NCBI RefSeq assembly: GCF_000372725.1
Contig: NW_005200326.1
Coordinates: 50,865-114,864 of the forward strand
DNA: 64,000 nucleotides
From: Emiliania huxleyi CCMP1516
Taxonomy: Eukaryota; Haptophyta; Isochrysidales; Noelaerhabdaceae
Direction: 5' to 3'
Shown here: positions 1 to 10,549 of the stretch, piece by piece
How positions within the stretch are numbered: the stretch's first letter is position 1
How the letters are laid out: the number at the start of each line of letters is the position of its first letter
Notes under the pieces: generated by a model
Database searches by the model: none
Told to the model about the DNA's origin: nothing
Seen by the model: the letters and a program-made list of their open reading frames with translations, nothing else
Translations under genes and position numbers: made by a program

Positions 1-219
1 CTCGAGGCGCACCCCTACTCGCTTGGCCTCGGCTTCTGCGGCGAGTCGCCGCCAGCCATCCACGCGTCGGTCCTGGCTGCGTTTGGCTCTGCCGCCGGGG
101 CCCCGCCGCCGGCCACGCCGCCCCTGAGCGAGCTGTGGGAGGCGGGGGGCGCCACCCCGCCCCTGCACGAGCCGCCCATCGGCGCAGAGTTTGCAGCACT
201 GGGCAACGGCGCCTGGTGA
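1..219 (+). CDS. C-terminal fragment of an unidentified protein, cut by the window edge
   Basis: The frame starting at base 1 is open for 72 codons and ends at a TGA at 217-219. It begins LEAHPYSLGLGFCGE and is followed by a Pro/Ala-rich tail (SAAGAPPPATPPLSELW). Codons end almost always in G or C, as in the clear genes of the window. There is no start codon, so the gene begins upstream of the window. No family is recognised. The competing minus-strand frame at 15-206 is a shadow of this GC-rich codon use. Confidence 0.5.
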   Translation, partial: LEAHPYSLGLGFCGESPPAIHASVLAAFGSAAGAPPPATPPLSELWEAGGATPPLHEPPIGAEFAALGNGAW

Positions 220-779
220 GCCCCGTCGCCGCACCTGTCAACTTCTCCGCTGCCGCCGCCGCTGCGGCCGCGGCGGCTGGACTCGGCACCTCTCCACGAC
301 TAAGTCCACGACTTGACTACATGGCTCGCACGGCCGCGGTTTTGTTCTTGACGATGCATCGGCCGACTCCTTCTTCGCGCCCTTCTGCTGAGGAGAGACG
401 AGATGACGCTCTCCCCCACCCCCTGCAACCCCCTCACACTTCCGTCTCTCTTTTCTCACTGCATTCCACATCTCTTTTGCCTTTTGACATTTGAGTCCGC
501 TTGTAGCATATTTGTGTGCTCTGTGCCTGTGGCTCGTATTAACAAGTGTGTATATGAAACTGTGGCTAAAAGCGTAAGCGACTCCTCTCGCTGGACGGTC
601 GTACGACCCGTAAAACGTCTAGAGTACACGGACTACACGATACACGTGGCTCTACGCTCTCTACCTCCTGACTGAGCGTAGAGCTAGAGCGGGTGCGCGC
701 AGCGAGCAGCGTCCTAATCTAACATCTGAGGCTTCAGGATCAGAGTCCCACTTGCAAAATCACCGGGAGAAATCCCACA
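220..779. other. intergenic stretch, no gene seen
   Basis: About 560 bases follow the stop at 219. The first 100 carry a GCC/GCG-rich run; the rest is of lower GC than the coding parts. Short open frames exist but none has convincing composition. Confidence 0.5.
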
Positions 780-1409
780 TTGGTGATTTTGGATGAGGAC
801 GGGTACGATACACTAGCCCCCGCAGTCGGGGGGGTGTTGCCAGCACTGGTAGATGACCTCTCGGAGAAGAGCCGAAGGGACCTTGGCACCGGGGTCACGA
901 GGAACTTGCAAGTCGTGGCCGAGGCGGCGACGGGAGCGGTGCAGAGGTGGATACAGCTCAATGATGAAGCAACGGCGCGCATAATGAAGAGAGAGGAACA
1001 CATCGAGTGGCTGAGGAAGCTCTTCGCTGGGTGGAAGGAGGCCCGCCCGGCCTTGAGGGAGTCGCGGAGGAGGAGGGATAACGGAGGCAACGTGCAGACA
1101 GGCCAGCAGCCAGTGGGACGAACGAGGACCGCGACGGCAGCTCAAGCGGGAGGGAGCGGAGACAGTGGGCAGCGAGCGAAGTGGGTGAGACTGATGATGC
1201 TCCTTCGACTTAGGGAGCGGTTCCGCTGCTGGGCGAGCTTCAGGGTGGTGCTCACGCGAAAAGGAATCGACGCAATGTACAAAGCATACAAGAAGAGGAG
1301 AAAAAAGAGGAGAGGCGCCAAAAAAGTGACGACGAAACAGAAGCTAGTGCAGACGAGGGCAGGTCAGGGTCGCAGGCGTCGTACCGAGCGCGTCGAGATC
1401 GTGTCCTGA
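780..1409 (+). CDS. hypothetical basic protein, possibly repeat-derived
   Basis: A 209-codon frame ends in TGA at 1407-1409. It opens with a TTG-type codon; the first in-frame ATG lies near 985, so the 5' end is uncertain and an upstream exon or a degraded copy is possible. The product is strongly basic: an amphipathic middle (VQRWIQLNDEATARIMKREE, EWLRKLFAGWKEAR) and a Lys/Arg-rich end (KAYKKRRKKRRGAKK). GC is lower than in the recognisable genes. No family is recognised. It could be a remnant of a mobile element rather than a host gene. Confidence 0.3.
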   Translation: MVILDEDGYDTLAPAVGGVLPALVDDLSEKSRRDLGTGVTRNLQVVAEAATGAVQRWIQLNDEATARIMKREEHIEWLRKLFAGWKEARPALRESRRRRDNGGNVQTGQQPVGRTRTATAAQAGGSGDSGQRAKWVRLMMLLRLRERFRCWASFRVVLTRKGIDAMYKAYKKRRKKRRGAKKVTTKQKLVQTRAGQGRRRRTERVEIVS

Positions 1410-1508
1410 TGTGATCTGCACGGGTGAGTCAGACACGTCGGCGTCAAAGGAGCGACGTGCGACCTGTCAGAGCTTGATTTCCGATCTCAGCGGCGTCGAC
1501 GACAATTT

Positions 1509-1641
1509 TGTACCTCCCCAGGACGCGCAGAGGCAGCTGCTATCCCGCCGAGTGGACGGTTGCACACCGCGCCACCTGCTGTGTGCAACCGTCTACTCGG
1601 CGGGGTCGCAGCTGCCTCTGGAAGGCACCGACGGAGAGGTA
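1509..1641. repeat. foldback (inverted-repeat) element, about 40-bp main arms
   Basis: The arm at 1528-1567 is nearly the reverse complement of 1581-1620, with a 13-base spacer. The outer flanks (GTACCTCCCC near 1510 and GGAGAGGTAC near 1632) also pair, with a looser segment between. The arms contain GGCAGCTGC and its complement, and GGTTGCACAC against GTGTGCAACC. It lies in non-coding DNA. It looks like a MITE or foldback element; it is too long for an ordinary terminator. Confidence 0.75.
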
Positions 1642-2405
1642 CGAAATGGCGCAACTGGTCAGGTTTTGTAACGCGATCTGTGCCACAGTGAAATGGCACT
1701 ACGGGGTGTGGAGGGTGAGTTGAACAGGGGTTGTGCGCCAAGCCCTCCTGCTCGGCTCCAGCCGGTAAACAAGTCTTGTCATCAACAGAGTAGATGGATC
1801 TGACCTCGGGGCCGATGTGACCAAGCGCTGGTAGCGTGGTTTTACCTCACACCCATGGTCTCACAGTGTGCCGGCAGTCGCCGAGCAGTGTCGCTCACAC
1901 AAGCCGCAGCACAAGTGACTGAGGGCCAGTGAGGGCGAGCCCATCGCTGTCACAGCTGTGGCAGCCGCACAGTAGGCTGTGTCAGCTGTGCAGAGTGTGT
2001 GAGCAGCAGAGGAGCTGCTCTCCAGGCTTCTGTCGCAAAGAGCTGCATGCCACCGAAAGCGCTGTCGAGGTTCGCCGAGCGCGGCGCAGGTTGGAGGACA
2101 CCGTCACCGACGAGCGCGTTGGAGTATTCACTCCGGACAAAGACGGGCACACAGCGGACGGTGCGGGGCGTGTGCCCGTCATAGCGGCGAGGCGCGGGAC
2201 CGTCTGTGGCGAAGTGGGTCGCGTCCTCCGAATTTGTTCAACCCAGCATCCACACCCTTTAGCCAAATATGTGGCGAGATTTACAAGGGAGCACGAGACG
2301 CCGCGGTTGTTTTAAGGATCGAGGCGAAAAGATACACAAACAAACGTTATTCAGTGGTATACAGCCGTAAGCCAATATCTTGAACAGCTGCACCTCTCAA
2401 CAGTT
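1642..2405. other. intergenic stretch, no supported gene
   Basis: Between the foldback element and the end of the minus-strand glycosyltransferase gene there are only overlapping short frames on both strands (for example 1929-2315 plus). None has a recognisable domain. The part next to 2405 may hold the 3' UTR of the minus-strand gene. Confidence 0.4.
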
Positions 2406-5400
2406 TCAGCCGATGTCGTCCGGCGTGCGCTCGCTCGGCTTGCGCGTGCGGCAATCCTCCCAGTAGCAAGGGCGCCTCATCGTGGTGTGCTTTGCGGCTG
2501 CTGCGGCGGCCGCTGCTCCGCCTCGCGCTGCAGCCCCCCGCGGGAGGGGCCACGGACGCTTGTACAAGATCGTCCCCGCCTGGTAGTGGACGGTGGTGCA
2601 ACACCAGGTCGCCGAAAACCGCCTTGTGCCTGCAGCGACCAACGGGGGCTGGGCGCAGAGGGAGGGCGCTCGTCGGGCGGCTCGGGTGCTCTGGAGGGGC
2701 GCTGCCGCTCGCCTGGCACGACGTGCCGGGCGACTCGCTCGTCGAACTCCCTCCCTGCCTCCTCGCTCTCAAAGCCGCCGAAGACCGCGCCATCGTGCGC
2801 CGACTCCAGGTGCAGCAGCGCCGCGCCTATCCACAGCAGGAGGTGTGAAGAGACGCTGTTCACAGCGCCGACTCGAGGGGCAGCAGCGCAGCGCCCGACG
2901 CCCCAGCCGCCTCGAGCGCGGCCCGCCACTCCTTGTCCGTCATGCCGCGCCGGAGACGCAGCTCCGCGCCTGCACCTCCTCCGCCACCTCCGCCACCACC
3001 ACCTCCTCCGCCGCCACCTCCGCCGCCACCTCCGCCGCCACCTCCGCCGCCGCTGCCGCCGCCGCTGCCGCGGCCGCTGCCGCCGCCGCTGCCGCCGCCG
3101 CCCTCCGCTTCGTCCGGCAGCCACTTGACGGTGGTGACGGCAGCGGGACGGTGCTGCTGCGGGTGGAAGGAGGCGTTGAGCAGAGTCCACGGCCGCACCT
3201 GCAGGTGGCAAGTCAGCCAGAGCTGCTCGAGATCGCCCGAGAGTACCCGAGAGTACCCGAGAGTACCCGAGAGTCCCCGAGAGGACCCGAGAGGACCCGA
3301 GAGGACCCGAGAGGACCCGAGAGGGCACGAGAGGACCCGAGAGGACCTGCAGGTAGCCGGTCAGCCAGAGCTGCTCGAGCTCCTCCACGTCGAGCAAGTT
3401 CTCGACCTAATCTCGGGCAATCTCGGCCTGATCTCGGGTAATCTCGAGCTCCTCCACGCCGCGCAAGTTGTCGACCGGGCACACAAACGGCAGCGGGGTC
3501 GATGCCCCCACCTTGACGCAACCGCGGGGTACTCTCGAGCAATCTCGGGCAATCTCCGCGACGCTGCTCCGCCCCCAACCTTGACGCAGCCGGGGAGGAT
3601 GTCCCACGGCGCCTGCGCACGCTCGCACAGGCAGAGCCAGCGCGGCATGATGAGCTCGCGGCCTAGTACCACACCTCCAGAGGATCGAATCCAGTGTGGG
3701 TTCAGGTTCCGTGGGCGGTGTGGCACCGAGCGCGCGAGCGATGGCCATCGCGTTGCGGAGGCCTAGCACGAGAAAAAAGAAGCTCGGCCTCGGCACACAC
3801 CGAACTCGACGGCGCGCCAGGCGCGTAGCGCAAGACGACGATGTGCTTGTCCGCGAGGGCGAGGTGCGGGGAGATATGGGGAGATATGGGGAGATATGGG
3901 GAGATACCGACGATGTGCTTGTCCGCGAGGGCGAGGTGCGGGGAGATATGGGGAGATATGGGGAGATATGGGGAGATATGGGGAGATACCGACGATGTGC
4001 TTGTCCGCGAGGGCGAGGTGCGGGGAGATATGGGGAGATATGGGGAGATATGGGGAGATACCGACGATGTGCTTGTCCGCGAGGGCGAGGTATGGGGAGA
4101 TATGGGGAGATATGGGGAGATATGGGGAGATATGGGGAGATACCGACGATGTGCTTGTCCGCGAGGGCGAGGTGCGGGGAGATATGGGGAGATATGGGGA
4201 GATATGGGGAGATATGGGGAGATATGGGGAGATATGGGGAGATATGGGGAGATATGGGGAGATATGGGGAGATATGGGGAGATATGGGGAGATATGGGGA
4301 GATACCGACGATGTGCTTGTCCGCGAGGGCGAGGTGCGGGGAGATATGGGGAGATATGGGGAGATATGGGGAGATACCGACGATGTGCTTGTCCGCGAGG
4401 GCGAGGTGCGGGGAGATATGGGGAGATATGGGGAGATCTGGGGAGATACCGACGATGTGCTTGTCCGCGAGGGCGAGGTGCGGGGAGATATGGGGAGATA
4501 TGGGGAGATATGGGGAGATATGGGGAGATACCGACGATGTGCTTGTCCGCGAGGGCGAGGTGCGGGGAGATATGGGGAGATATGGGGAGATATGGGGAGA
4601 TACCGACGATGTGCTTGTCCGCGAGGGCGAGGTGCGGGGAGATATGGGGAGAGATATGGGGAGATATGGGGAGATATGGGGAGATACCGACGATGTGCTT
4701 GTCCGCGAGGGCGAGGTGCGGGGAGATATGGGGAGATATGGGGAGATATGGGGAGATATGGGGAGATACCGACGATGTGCTTGTCCGCGAGGGCGAGGTG
4801 CGGGGAGATATGGGGAGATACCGACGATGTGCTTGTCCGCGAGGGCGAGGTGCGGGGAGATATGGGGAGATATGGGGAGATATGGGGAGATACCGCGGAT
4901 GTGCTTGTCCGCGAGGGCGAGGTGCGGGGAGATATGGGGAGATATGGGGAGATATGGGGAGATATGGGGAGATACCGACGATGTGCTTGTCCGCGAGGGC
5001 GAGGTGCGGGGAGATATGGGGAGATATGGGGAGATATGGGGAGATACCGACGATGTGCTTGTCCGCGAGGTCGAGGTGCGCGGCGAGGCGGGGCGTGTGC
5101 CGCAAGGCGGTGTCGACGTCCCACCCGTCCGTGGTGCGGCCCGGGATGTCGGCCTTTGGGCCGAGCGCCGGGTCGCGCGCCTGGGAGGGGGAGATATGGG
5201 GAGATATGGGGAGATATGGGGAGATATGGGGAGGTACGGGGAGAAACGGGGAGAAACGGGGATATACGGGGAGAGACGGGGGGAGAGACGGGGAGAGACG
5301 GGGAGATACGAGGAGATACGGGGAGATAGGGGGAGATACGGGGAGATAGGGGGAGATACGGGGAGATAGGGGAAGATACGGGGAGGCAGCTCGCCGGGAG

Positions 5401-8400
5401 GAGTGGGCCGGGCTCCGGCTGCGCGGGCGTGTAGCTGAGGTACCTAGTTCATTAGTAAAATAGTTAATTAATTAGTACCTCAGCTAATTAATTAATTAGG
5501 CGTGTAGCTGAGGTACCTCGCGCCGGCCGGCTCCGGGGCAAGCCTCCACAGCCCCGCCTCTCGCACACGCGCCGGAGATTAACCGAGATCAACCCGAGAT
5601 CACCCGAGATCATCCGAGATCACCCGAAGTCACCCGAGATCACCCGAGATCACCCGAGGTCACCCGAGGTCACCCGAGATCACCCGAGATCACCCGAGAT
5701 CACCCGAAGTCACCCGAGATCACCCGAGGTCACCCGAGGTCACCCGAGGTCACCCGAGGTCACCCGAGGTCACCCGAGGTCACCCGAGGTCACCCGAGGT
5801 CACCCGAGGTCACCCGAGGTCACCCGAGGTTCGCCTCTCGCATGCGCCAGAACTTGCCAGCCAGCCCGGCCTGCCCGGGGGGGGAGGGGGGGGGGGGGAG
5901 GCGACGCCGCCGTCGGTTGCGGCTGCTTGCAAGCGGAGCATGTGCCGCGCGCAGCGCGGGGCATGTGTCGCGTGCAGCGCGGGGCATGTGCGAGCATGTG
6001 CAGGCGGAGGCATGTGCTGGCATGTGCAGGCGGAGGCATGTGCTGGCATGTGCAGGCGGGGGCATGCGCAAGCGCGGCGCGGGCCGCCGCCTCCACAAAA
6101 GTGAGGTGCATAACGAGGCATTAATTGACTAGTTCATTAATGCGCTACTTCGTACCTCCACAAACGTGAGGTGCATCACGAGGCACGCGCGAGGCTCGAC
6201 GGCCTACAGCCATTGGACTGCCCGAGATTCGCCGAGATTGCCCGAGATTGCCCGAGATTCGCCGAGATCCGGACGGCCTGCTGGATGTGAAAGACGTGCC
6301 CCGAGCAGATCACGCGCGCCGAGACCTAATCTCGGGCCATCTCGGGTCATCTCGGTGTGAGCTCGGCGTGCCCCGACCAGACCACACAAGTCCCAAGACC
6401 GGCCCGATCTTCCGCCGATGGCTGCCGTCGAAGACCACCCGCCCGCCGTCGCCGGCTGCGCGGAGCGGGTAGATAGGCTCGCCCTTGCCTTTGGTCGGCG
6501 AGCCCGCCACGATCTGGTTGAAGGTGAGCTGGTCGTCGACCTAATTAACTGGTTCGGTAATTAATTAGCTAGTTAGTTAATTAGTTGAAGGTGAGCTGGT
6601 CGTCGACCTACCACTTCCTAGACACTTCCTAGACATTTCCCAGACACTTCCTAGACACTTCCAGACACCTTCTAGACGTTTCCTAGAGAGCTGCGCACCG
6701 CCCCCGCGCAGCCATGGTCGCAGTCGTTCTCGCCCGGCTTCCCGGAGACGGAGGCCTACGGACATGTCTCGGACATGTCGTGGACACGTCCAGGACATGT
6801 CCCGGCGGCTTGCCGGAGACTGCGTGCCATGCGGTCGCGCCACTCGGAGGCTAAAGAGAGCGCCTCTGCCGTCGGCCGAAAGGCGAGCACTCCTGTGGGG
6901 GACGTGTCACGGACGTGTCTGGGACATGTCCAGGACATGTCCCGCGGTAGCCATAGGGCTAGGAGACGCCGGTGTTGAACCACGCGCTCCACAGCGAGCC
7001 CGGGTGGTGCCTAGAAGGTTCCTGGAAGGCTCCTAGAAAACTCCCAGAAGGCTCCGCAGCGAGCCCGGGTGGTGCCTAGAAGGTTCCTGGAAGGCTCCTA
7101 GAAAACTCCCAGAAGGCTCCGCAGCGAGCCCGGGTGGTGCCTAGAAGGTTCCTGGAAGGCTCCTAGAAAACTCCCAGAAGGCTCCGCAGCAAGCCCGGGT
7201 GGTGCCCGCAGCGCGGCACCACGCTCGAGCGGTCGGACCTAAAAAAGAAATCCGATGGCAAGCTGAAAAAAGAAACACAAGGGCCATCGCTCGAGCGGTC
7301 GGACCTAGAAGGTAAGGCTCGCAGAAGGTTCCCAGAAGGTTCCTAGAAAGCTCCTACCCTCGAGCGGTCGGACCGGTCGTCGTCCGCGGCCGTGTCAAGG
7401 CAGTCGGTGCCTGCGACATGCGGCGGCCGCGTGAGGGGGAGGAAGACATGCGGCCGCCGCGCGCCCGGCCTGCGTCGCTGCCTGCGAGGACGTCCGCCGT
7501 TGGCTGCAGCTCGAGCAGCGCCTGAGGCCGCGAGAGGCACGCGAAGTCCAATTAGTTAATTCACAAATTGAACAAGACCTGCGGCCGCGAGAGCCACGTC
7601 CAATGAATGAATGAATGAATGAGTTAATTAAGACCTGCGGCCGCGAGAGCCACGCGCAATCGACGTCCGACACGACCGCCGGCCGGCCAGCTCGCAGGAG
7701 CCACACAATGAGGTCCGCCTTGGTCACCCCATAGGCGCCTGCGCGGCGCGGCGCGAGCCGGCCGTCGGGAGCGGCGGGCGGCGGGCTCGGCGGCAATTTG
7801 GCGGCTGTCGCGCGCACGAAACATCGAGAACTTGAGCCGGAAGTTTGCGCTCACCTCGACCGGCGGCGCCTTGGACTGCGGTGGTGCCCGGCCGGTGTCG
7901 TTGGAGCCAAGCCCGACCCGCAGCGTCGGCAGCCTTCGCGCGAGGAGTCGCGTCGCCAGCGCGCCGTCCAGTGAGGCGACGAACATGTGGCCCGCCGTCG
8001 TCCCGCGCAGCAGCGGCCTCAGCAGCAGCGCCCAGTTCTCGGCGAGGTCGGCGTAGGCGGAGTTCGCGACGGTGAAGAAGGCGGGCTGGCCCACCGGGAC
8101 GCGAGCCAGGATGTCGTCGCGGCTCAGCAGCCTTCCGTTGGCCTCCTCGAGCCCGGAAAGTCCCTCGCCAGGCCCAGAGGAGGCAGTGCGGCGCGGCAGT
8201 GCAGCGGCCGCCGCCTGCGCGAGCGCCTTCGCCTCCGCCGCCTCCGCCGCCTCCGCCCTCCGCGTGGCCGCTCGCGCCTCAGTGGCAGCTGTGGCCGCCT
8301 CTGCCCTTGCCGCCTCGAGCTGCCGCCGCAACGCACCCACCTCCTCGTCAGCCCGCTCGAGTTTGCCGCTGCGGATCCGCTCTGGGCCGCTGACGAGCCG

Positions 8401-8481
8401 CGAGCCGCTGTGCACCATCAGCAGACACGCGGCTACCGCAAAGCATGCGAGAAGGCGGATGGTGGTGGCAGGGGTCGCCAT
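2406..8481 (-). CDS. XEG113/RRA-like nucleotide-sugar glycosyltransferase (PF03407 type), many introns
   Basis: The ATG at 8481 starts a type II membrane protein: a short cytosolic end, one membrane anchor (LLACFAVAACLLMV), an Ala/Arg/Glu coiled coil, then the transferase fold. Family marks appear in order along the minus strand: FFTVANSAYADLAENW, VVSDVDCAWLSRPQ (DxD at about 7661-7669), AWFNTG (about 6969-6990), MREAxL (5840s, 5550s), LIMPRWLCLCERAQ (about 3612-3655), TWCC (about 2592-2612), then a TGA at 2406-2408. This order matches plant XEG113/RRA arabinosyltransferases; a Golgi role in glycan or wall assembly is inferred. Exon 1 is 8481-7818 and exon 2 is 7738-7635. Most introns carry a copy of the downstream exon start and are filled with satellites. 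The intron at about 3840-5060 is not fully resolved. Splicing rests on reading frame and family pattern only. Confidence 0.82.
2827..2865 (-). mobile_element. hairpin introner copy 1 (in glycosyltransferase intron)
   Basis: In gene sense it begins CTGTGAACAGCGTCTC, continues TTCACACC and ends GCTGTGGATAG. The intron runs from a GC donor upstream of the element (exon ...GCGTCGG|GCGCTGCG) to GGATAG|GCGCGGCG, and about 30 bases of exon are repeated across it. Joining there gives the uninterrupted protein GASGAALLHLESAHDG. Confidence 0.8.
2960..3110 (-). repeat. CCG/CCT-rich low-complexity stretch (Gly-rich linker in gene sense)
   Basis: Runs of CCGCCACCTCCGCC on the plus strand read as a Gly/Ser-rich linker (GGGGSGGGSGRGSGGG) in the minus-strand gene, between WLPDEAEGG and the exon containing RGMTDKEW. 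It could be a translated linker or partly intronic. Confidence 0.55.
3238..3350. repeat. 11-bp satellite inside an intron
   Basis: GAGAGTACCCGA and GAGAGGACCCGA units repeat with an 11-bp period. The stretch is flanked by copies of exon sequence encoding GYLQV, so it sits in an intron of the minus-strand glycosyltransferase gene. Confidence 0.8.
3842..5060 (-). repeat. intron array: about 15 exon-fragment copies separated by a 10-bp satellite
   Basis: On the plus strand a fragment of about 33 bp (ACGATGTGCTTGTCCGCGAG and what follows; in gene sense it encodes LADKHIV) recurs about 15 times. The copies are separated by 3 to 12 repeats of the 10-mer GGGGAGATAT. The real upstream exon copy reads LDLADKHIV and is followed by a GT (GTATCTCC). 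Long frames across the array (MGRYGEIWGD repeats) are repeat artefacts. The 3' splice junction is not clear: no AG lies exactly at the repeat boundary. Confidence 0.85.
5188..5385. repeat. 10-bp satellite, diverged block
   Basis: GGGGAGATAT, GGGGAGAAAC, GGGGAGAGAC and related decamers. This lies in a separate intron of the same minus-strand gene, beside the exon copy encoding ALGPKADIPGRTTDGWD. Confidence 0.75.
5578..5830. repeat. 10-bp satellite CACCCGAGAT/CACCCGAGGT
   Basis: About 25 head-to-tail decamers. They sit between two copies of exon sequence (MREANL near 5840 and REAGLW near 5560), so the block is intron filler of the glycosyltransferase gene. Confidence 0.85.
7010..7205 (-). repeat. 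three tandem units of exon copy plus 11-bp satellite
   Basis: A unit of about 63 bp, containing GCAGCGAGCCCGGGTGGTG (gene sense: HHPGS) and TTCCTAGAAGG-type filler, is repeated three times before the true exon HHPGSLWSAWFNTGV. It belongs to one intron of the glycosyltransferase gene. Confidence 0.8.
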
Positions 8482-9223
8482 GGCGCCACGACCAATGCAC
8501 GGGTCCGGTTGACGCGGCTGTTGACGCGGGGCGAGCAATCTGTCTTTGGACGCGCGAACTTGTGACAACGCTGGTCCCGCGAGGCTGGAGAAATCGCGTC
8601 CGTTTCGAGCTTCTCGAGGTGGATATCCTTTGGCCGCGTTGGGTAGCGAGGATTGGTGTAACCCGAGCCACGGAGGCGTGTTTTCTGGCGGCCGACCGTC
8701 AGTGCACGGAGTTGCCACTTCTCCGACTGCCCCGGCTAGTTCCCGAGGTCGTCGGGTGTAACCCCTTCGTCCCCCGAGACCTAGCGCGGGTGGGTTGGAG
8801 GGGGCTCGCCCCGTTCCTCGCCATCGGGCCGCGTGAGCGGCCTCGCCTCGCAGATTCGTTTTTCGCGCCTGGGTCAGGCGCGCGGGGCATCCCCCGGGTC
8901 GCTCGACCAGCGATCCGAAGAGTGGCCGCTATGCGAGGGAAAGAGGCACCTCCCAAAGGAAGCACCAGATGCTCCCTCAGCACACGCGGCTTTGCGCAGC
9001 GCAGCGCACGGGCCACGCCACGCAAAGCCGACACCCAGTCTGCCCGAGAGGCTGTCTGCGGAAGGCCTGGCAAGCGCGCGCCCGCCTCCTCCGCGGCCAT
9101 GCCCTCCGCCCGGGCGAGCGAGCAACAAAGAGTGGAGGCGGATCGCCATACACGCGTTTCTTTGTCGTGCGAGAGAGTTTTATCGTAAATTCTTTTCTGC
9201 GTAGAAAAATTCTTTTCTTTCTC
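8482..9223. promoter_or_regulatory. divergent intergenic region between glycosyltransferase and SAM-MBD-PHD genes
   Basis: The region of 742 bp separates two start codons that point away from each other (8481 minus, 9224 plus). It must hold both promoters, but no clear TATA box is seen. At about 8610-8670 it contains, in reverse orientation, a dispersed repeat shared with 16020-16075 and 35817-35850 (TTGGGTAGCGAGGATTGG core). An A/T-rich tract (AAAAATTCTTTTCTTTCTC) sits directly before the plus-strand ATG. Confidence 0.4.
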
Positions 9224-10549
9224 ATGGCCGGCGTGTCCATCGACCTCACGCAGTCAGACAGTGAGGAGGAGCCAGCACGGCCACAACTGTCACCGCCACC
9301 CCCGCCGCCGCTACCGCCGCCACCGCCGCCGCCGCTACCACCGCCGCCGCCGCCGCTACCCGGCCCAGAGCCAACGGTGCGTGAAGTGCTTGGGCATGCG
9401 CTCCTCGGCCTCGAGCAATACGCGGACACCCTTATCGGCGAGGGCTTCGACGACGTCGGCTTCCTGCTGACCTTGACCTTTGAGCAGCTGAAGGAAGACG
9501 CCACCACGTACGGCCGGATGAAGCAGGGGCACGCCCACAAGTTTGCGAAGCATTTTCGAGAGGCGGCGGCAGCGGTGGCAGCCACGGCAGCCGTGGCAGC
9601 GACGTCGGCGGCGGCGGCATCGACGCCGGCAGCGGCGGCGGCATCGACATTGGCGGCGGCATCGACATCGTCAGCAACGGCGGCGGCGACGGCCGGATCG
9701 GGGCTAGCCACGCAGGAGGGGCGAGTAGCGGAAGGGGAGAAGTCGCCCATTCCCCCGCGGGAGGAGCAGCTCGACGCGATGCGCTCCTTCCACAACTTCT
9801 CTGGCTGGAACCAGATCTACCCTCACTTCAGGGACGGCGCGGTAAAGTGCTGGGAGCTGCAGCGCGTCTCGAGCGAGTTCGTGGCCTCGCGCCGAAGCAG
9901 CGGCGATGGGCCTTCCGACGGCGGCGGCCGGGCCAAAGGATGCCGCGGCTTCAAGACCTTTCCGCGGCTGAAGGACGCCGTCGTCGAGAGCGCCTTCCGC
10001 GAGGGCGTCTTTGACCGCGCGACTCAGGCCGAGGACGCGGCGGCGGCAGTTGGGCGCGACTTTGAATGCTTCGCCTTTCCAGAGGTGGGCGACGCCAAGG
10101 AGTCGTCGGCGATGCGTGAAGACGCGGCGTACCGGCGGCTGCGCGCCGCGATGCCCTCCCTGCCGTCGAGCAAGCAGTGGGGCGGGCAGGGCCGCGCCTT
10201 CGAGCACCCGACCCTGCCGCCTGGCTGCGTCGGCCTGCCCCCGGGCTGGACAGAGGAGCAGCGCGTGAGCAAACGCGGCCGCCCCTACTCGGTCTTTCTC
10301 AAGCCAGGCACGGAGCCGCCGCACTACGACTCGATGAGCCGCCCGGGCGCGTGGCGCCTCCACCTCGGCTTGCGCAGCAAGCGCGTCGCCGGCAATGCCG
10401 ACGAGTGCGCCGCTTGCGGCGACGGCGGCTTGCTGGTCCAGTGCGACCGCTGCCCGCGCTGCTTCCACCTAGACTGTCTCGACCCGCCCCTGACTCAGCA
10501 GCAGGTCGACGGCATGGAGGGCTGGCTCTGCCCGCGATGCGTGCCATAG
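9224..10549 (+). CDS. SAM + MBD-like + PHD finger chromatin-associated protein
   Basis: A single open exon of 441 codons from the ATG at 9224 to a TAG at 10547-10549. A Pro-rich segment (residues about 22-48) is followed by a SAM-like domain (about 51-112: EVLGHALLGLEQYADTLIG, KQGHAHKFAKHF) and an Ala/Thr linker. A central conserved-looking region follows (FHNFSGWNQIYPHFRDGAVK). Around residue 335 is a methyl-CpG-binding-like stretch (LPPGWTEEQRVSKRGRPYSV). The C-terminus is a PHD finger (about 394-441: CAACGDGGLLVQCDRC, FHLDC, WLCPRC), a full C4HC3 zinc-ligand set. A nuclear reader of histone or DNA methylation marks is likely. It is intronless, unlike its neighbour. The MBD call is weaker than SAM and PHD. 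Confidence 0.85.
   Translation: MAGVSIDLTQSDSEEEPARPQLSPPPPPPLPPPPPPPLPPPPPPLPGPEPTVREVLGHALLGLEQYADTLIGEGFDDVGFLLTLTFEQLKEDATTYGRMKQGHAHKFAKHFREAAAAVAATAAVAATSAAAASTPAAAAASTLAAASTSSATAAATAGSGLATQEGRVAEGEKSPIPPREEQLDAMRSFHNFSGWNQIYPHFRDGAVKCWELQRVSSEFVASRRSSGDGPSDGGGRAKGCRGFKTFPRLKDAVVESAFREGVFDRATQAEDAAAAVGRDFECFAFPEVGDAKESSAMREDAAYRRLRAAMPSLPSSKQWGGQGRAFEHPTLPPGCVGLPPGWTEEQRVSKRGRPYSVFLKPGTEPPHYDSMSRPGAWRLHLGLRSKRVAGNADECAACGDGGLLVQCDRCPRCFHLDCLDPPLTQQQVDGMEGWLCPRCVP

Noticed and set aside
3696-5369. Very long overlapping frames on both strands (MGRYGEIWGD and ISPHISPYLP types)
   Set aside because: They are translations of the GGGGAGATAT satellite array in an intron, open in every frame because the repeat lacks stops.
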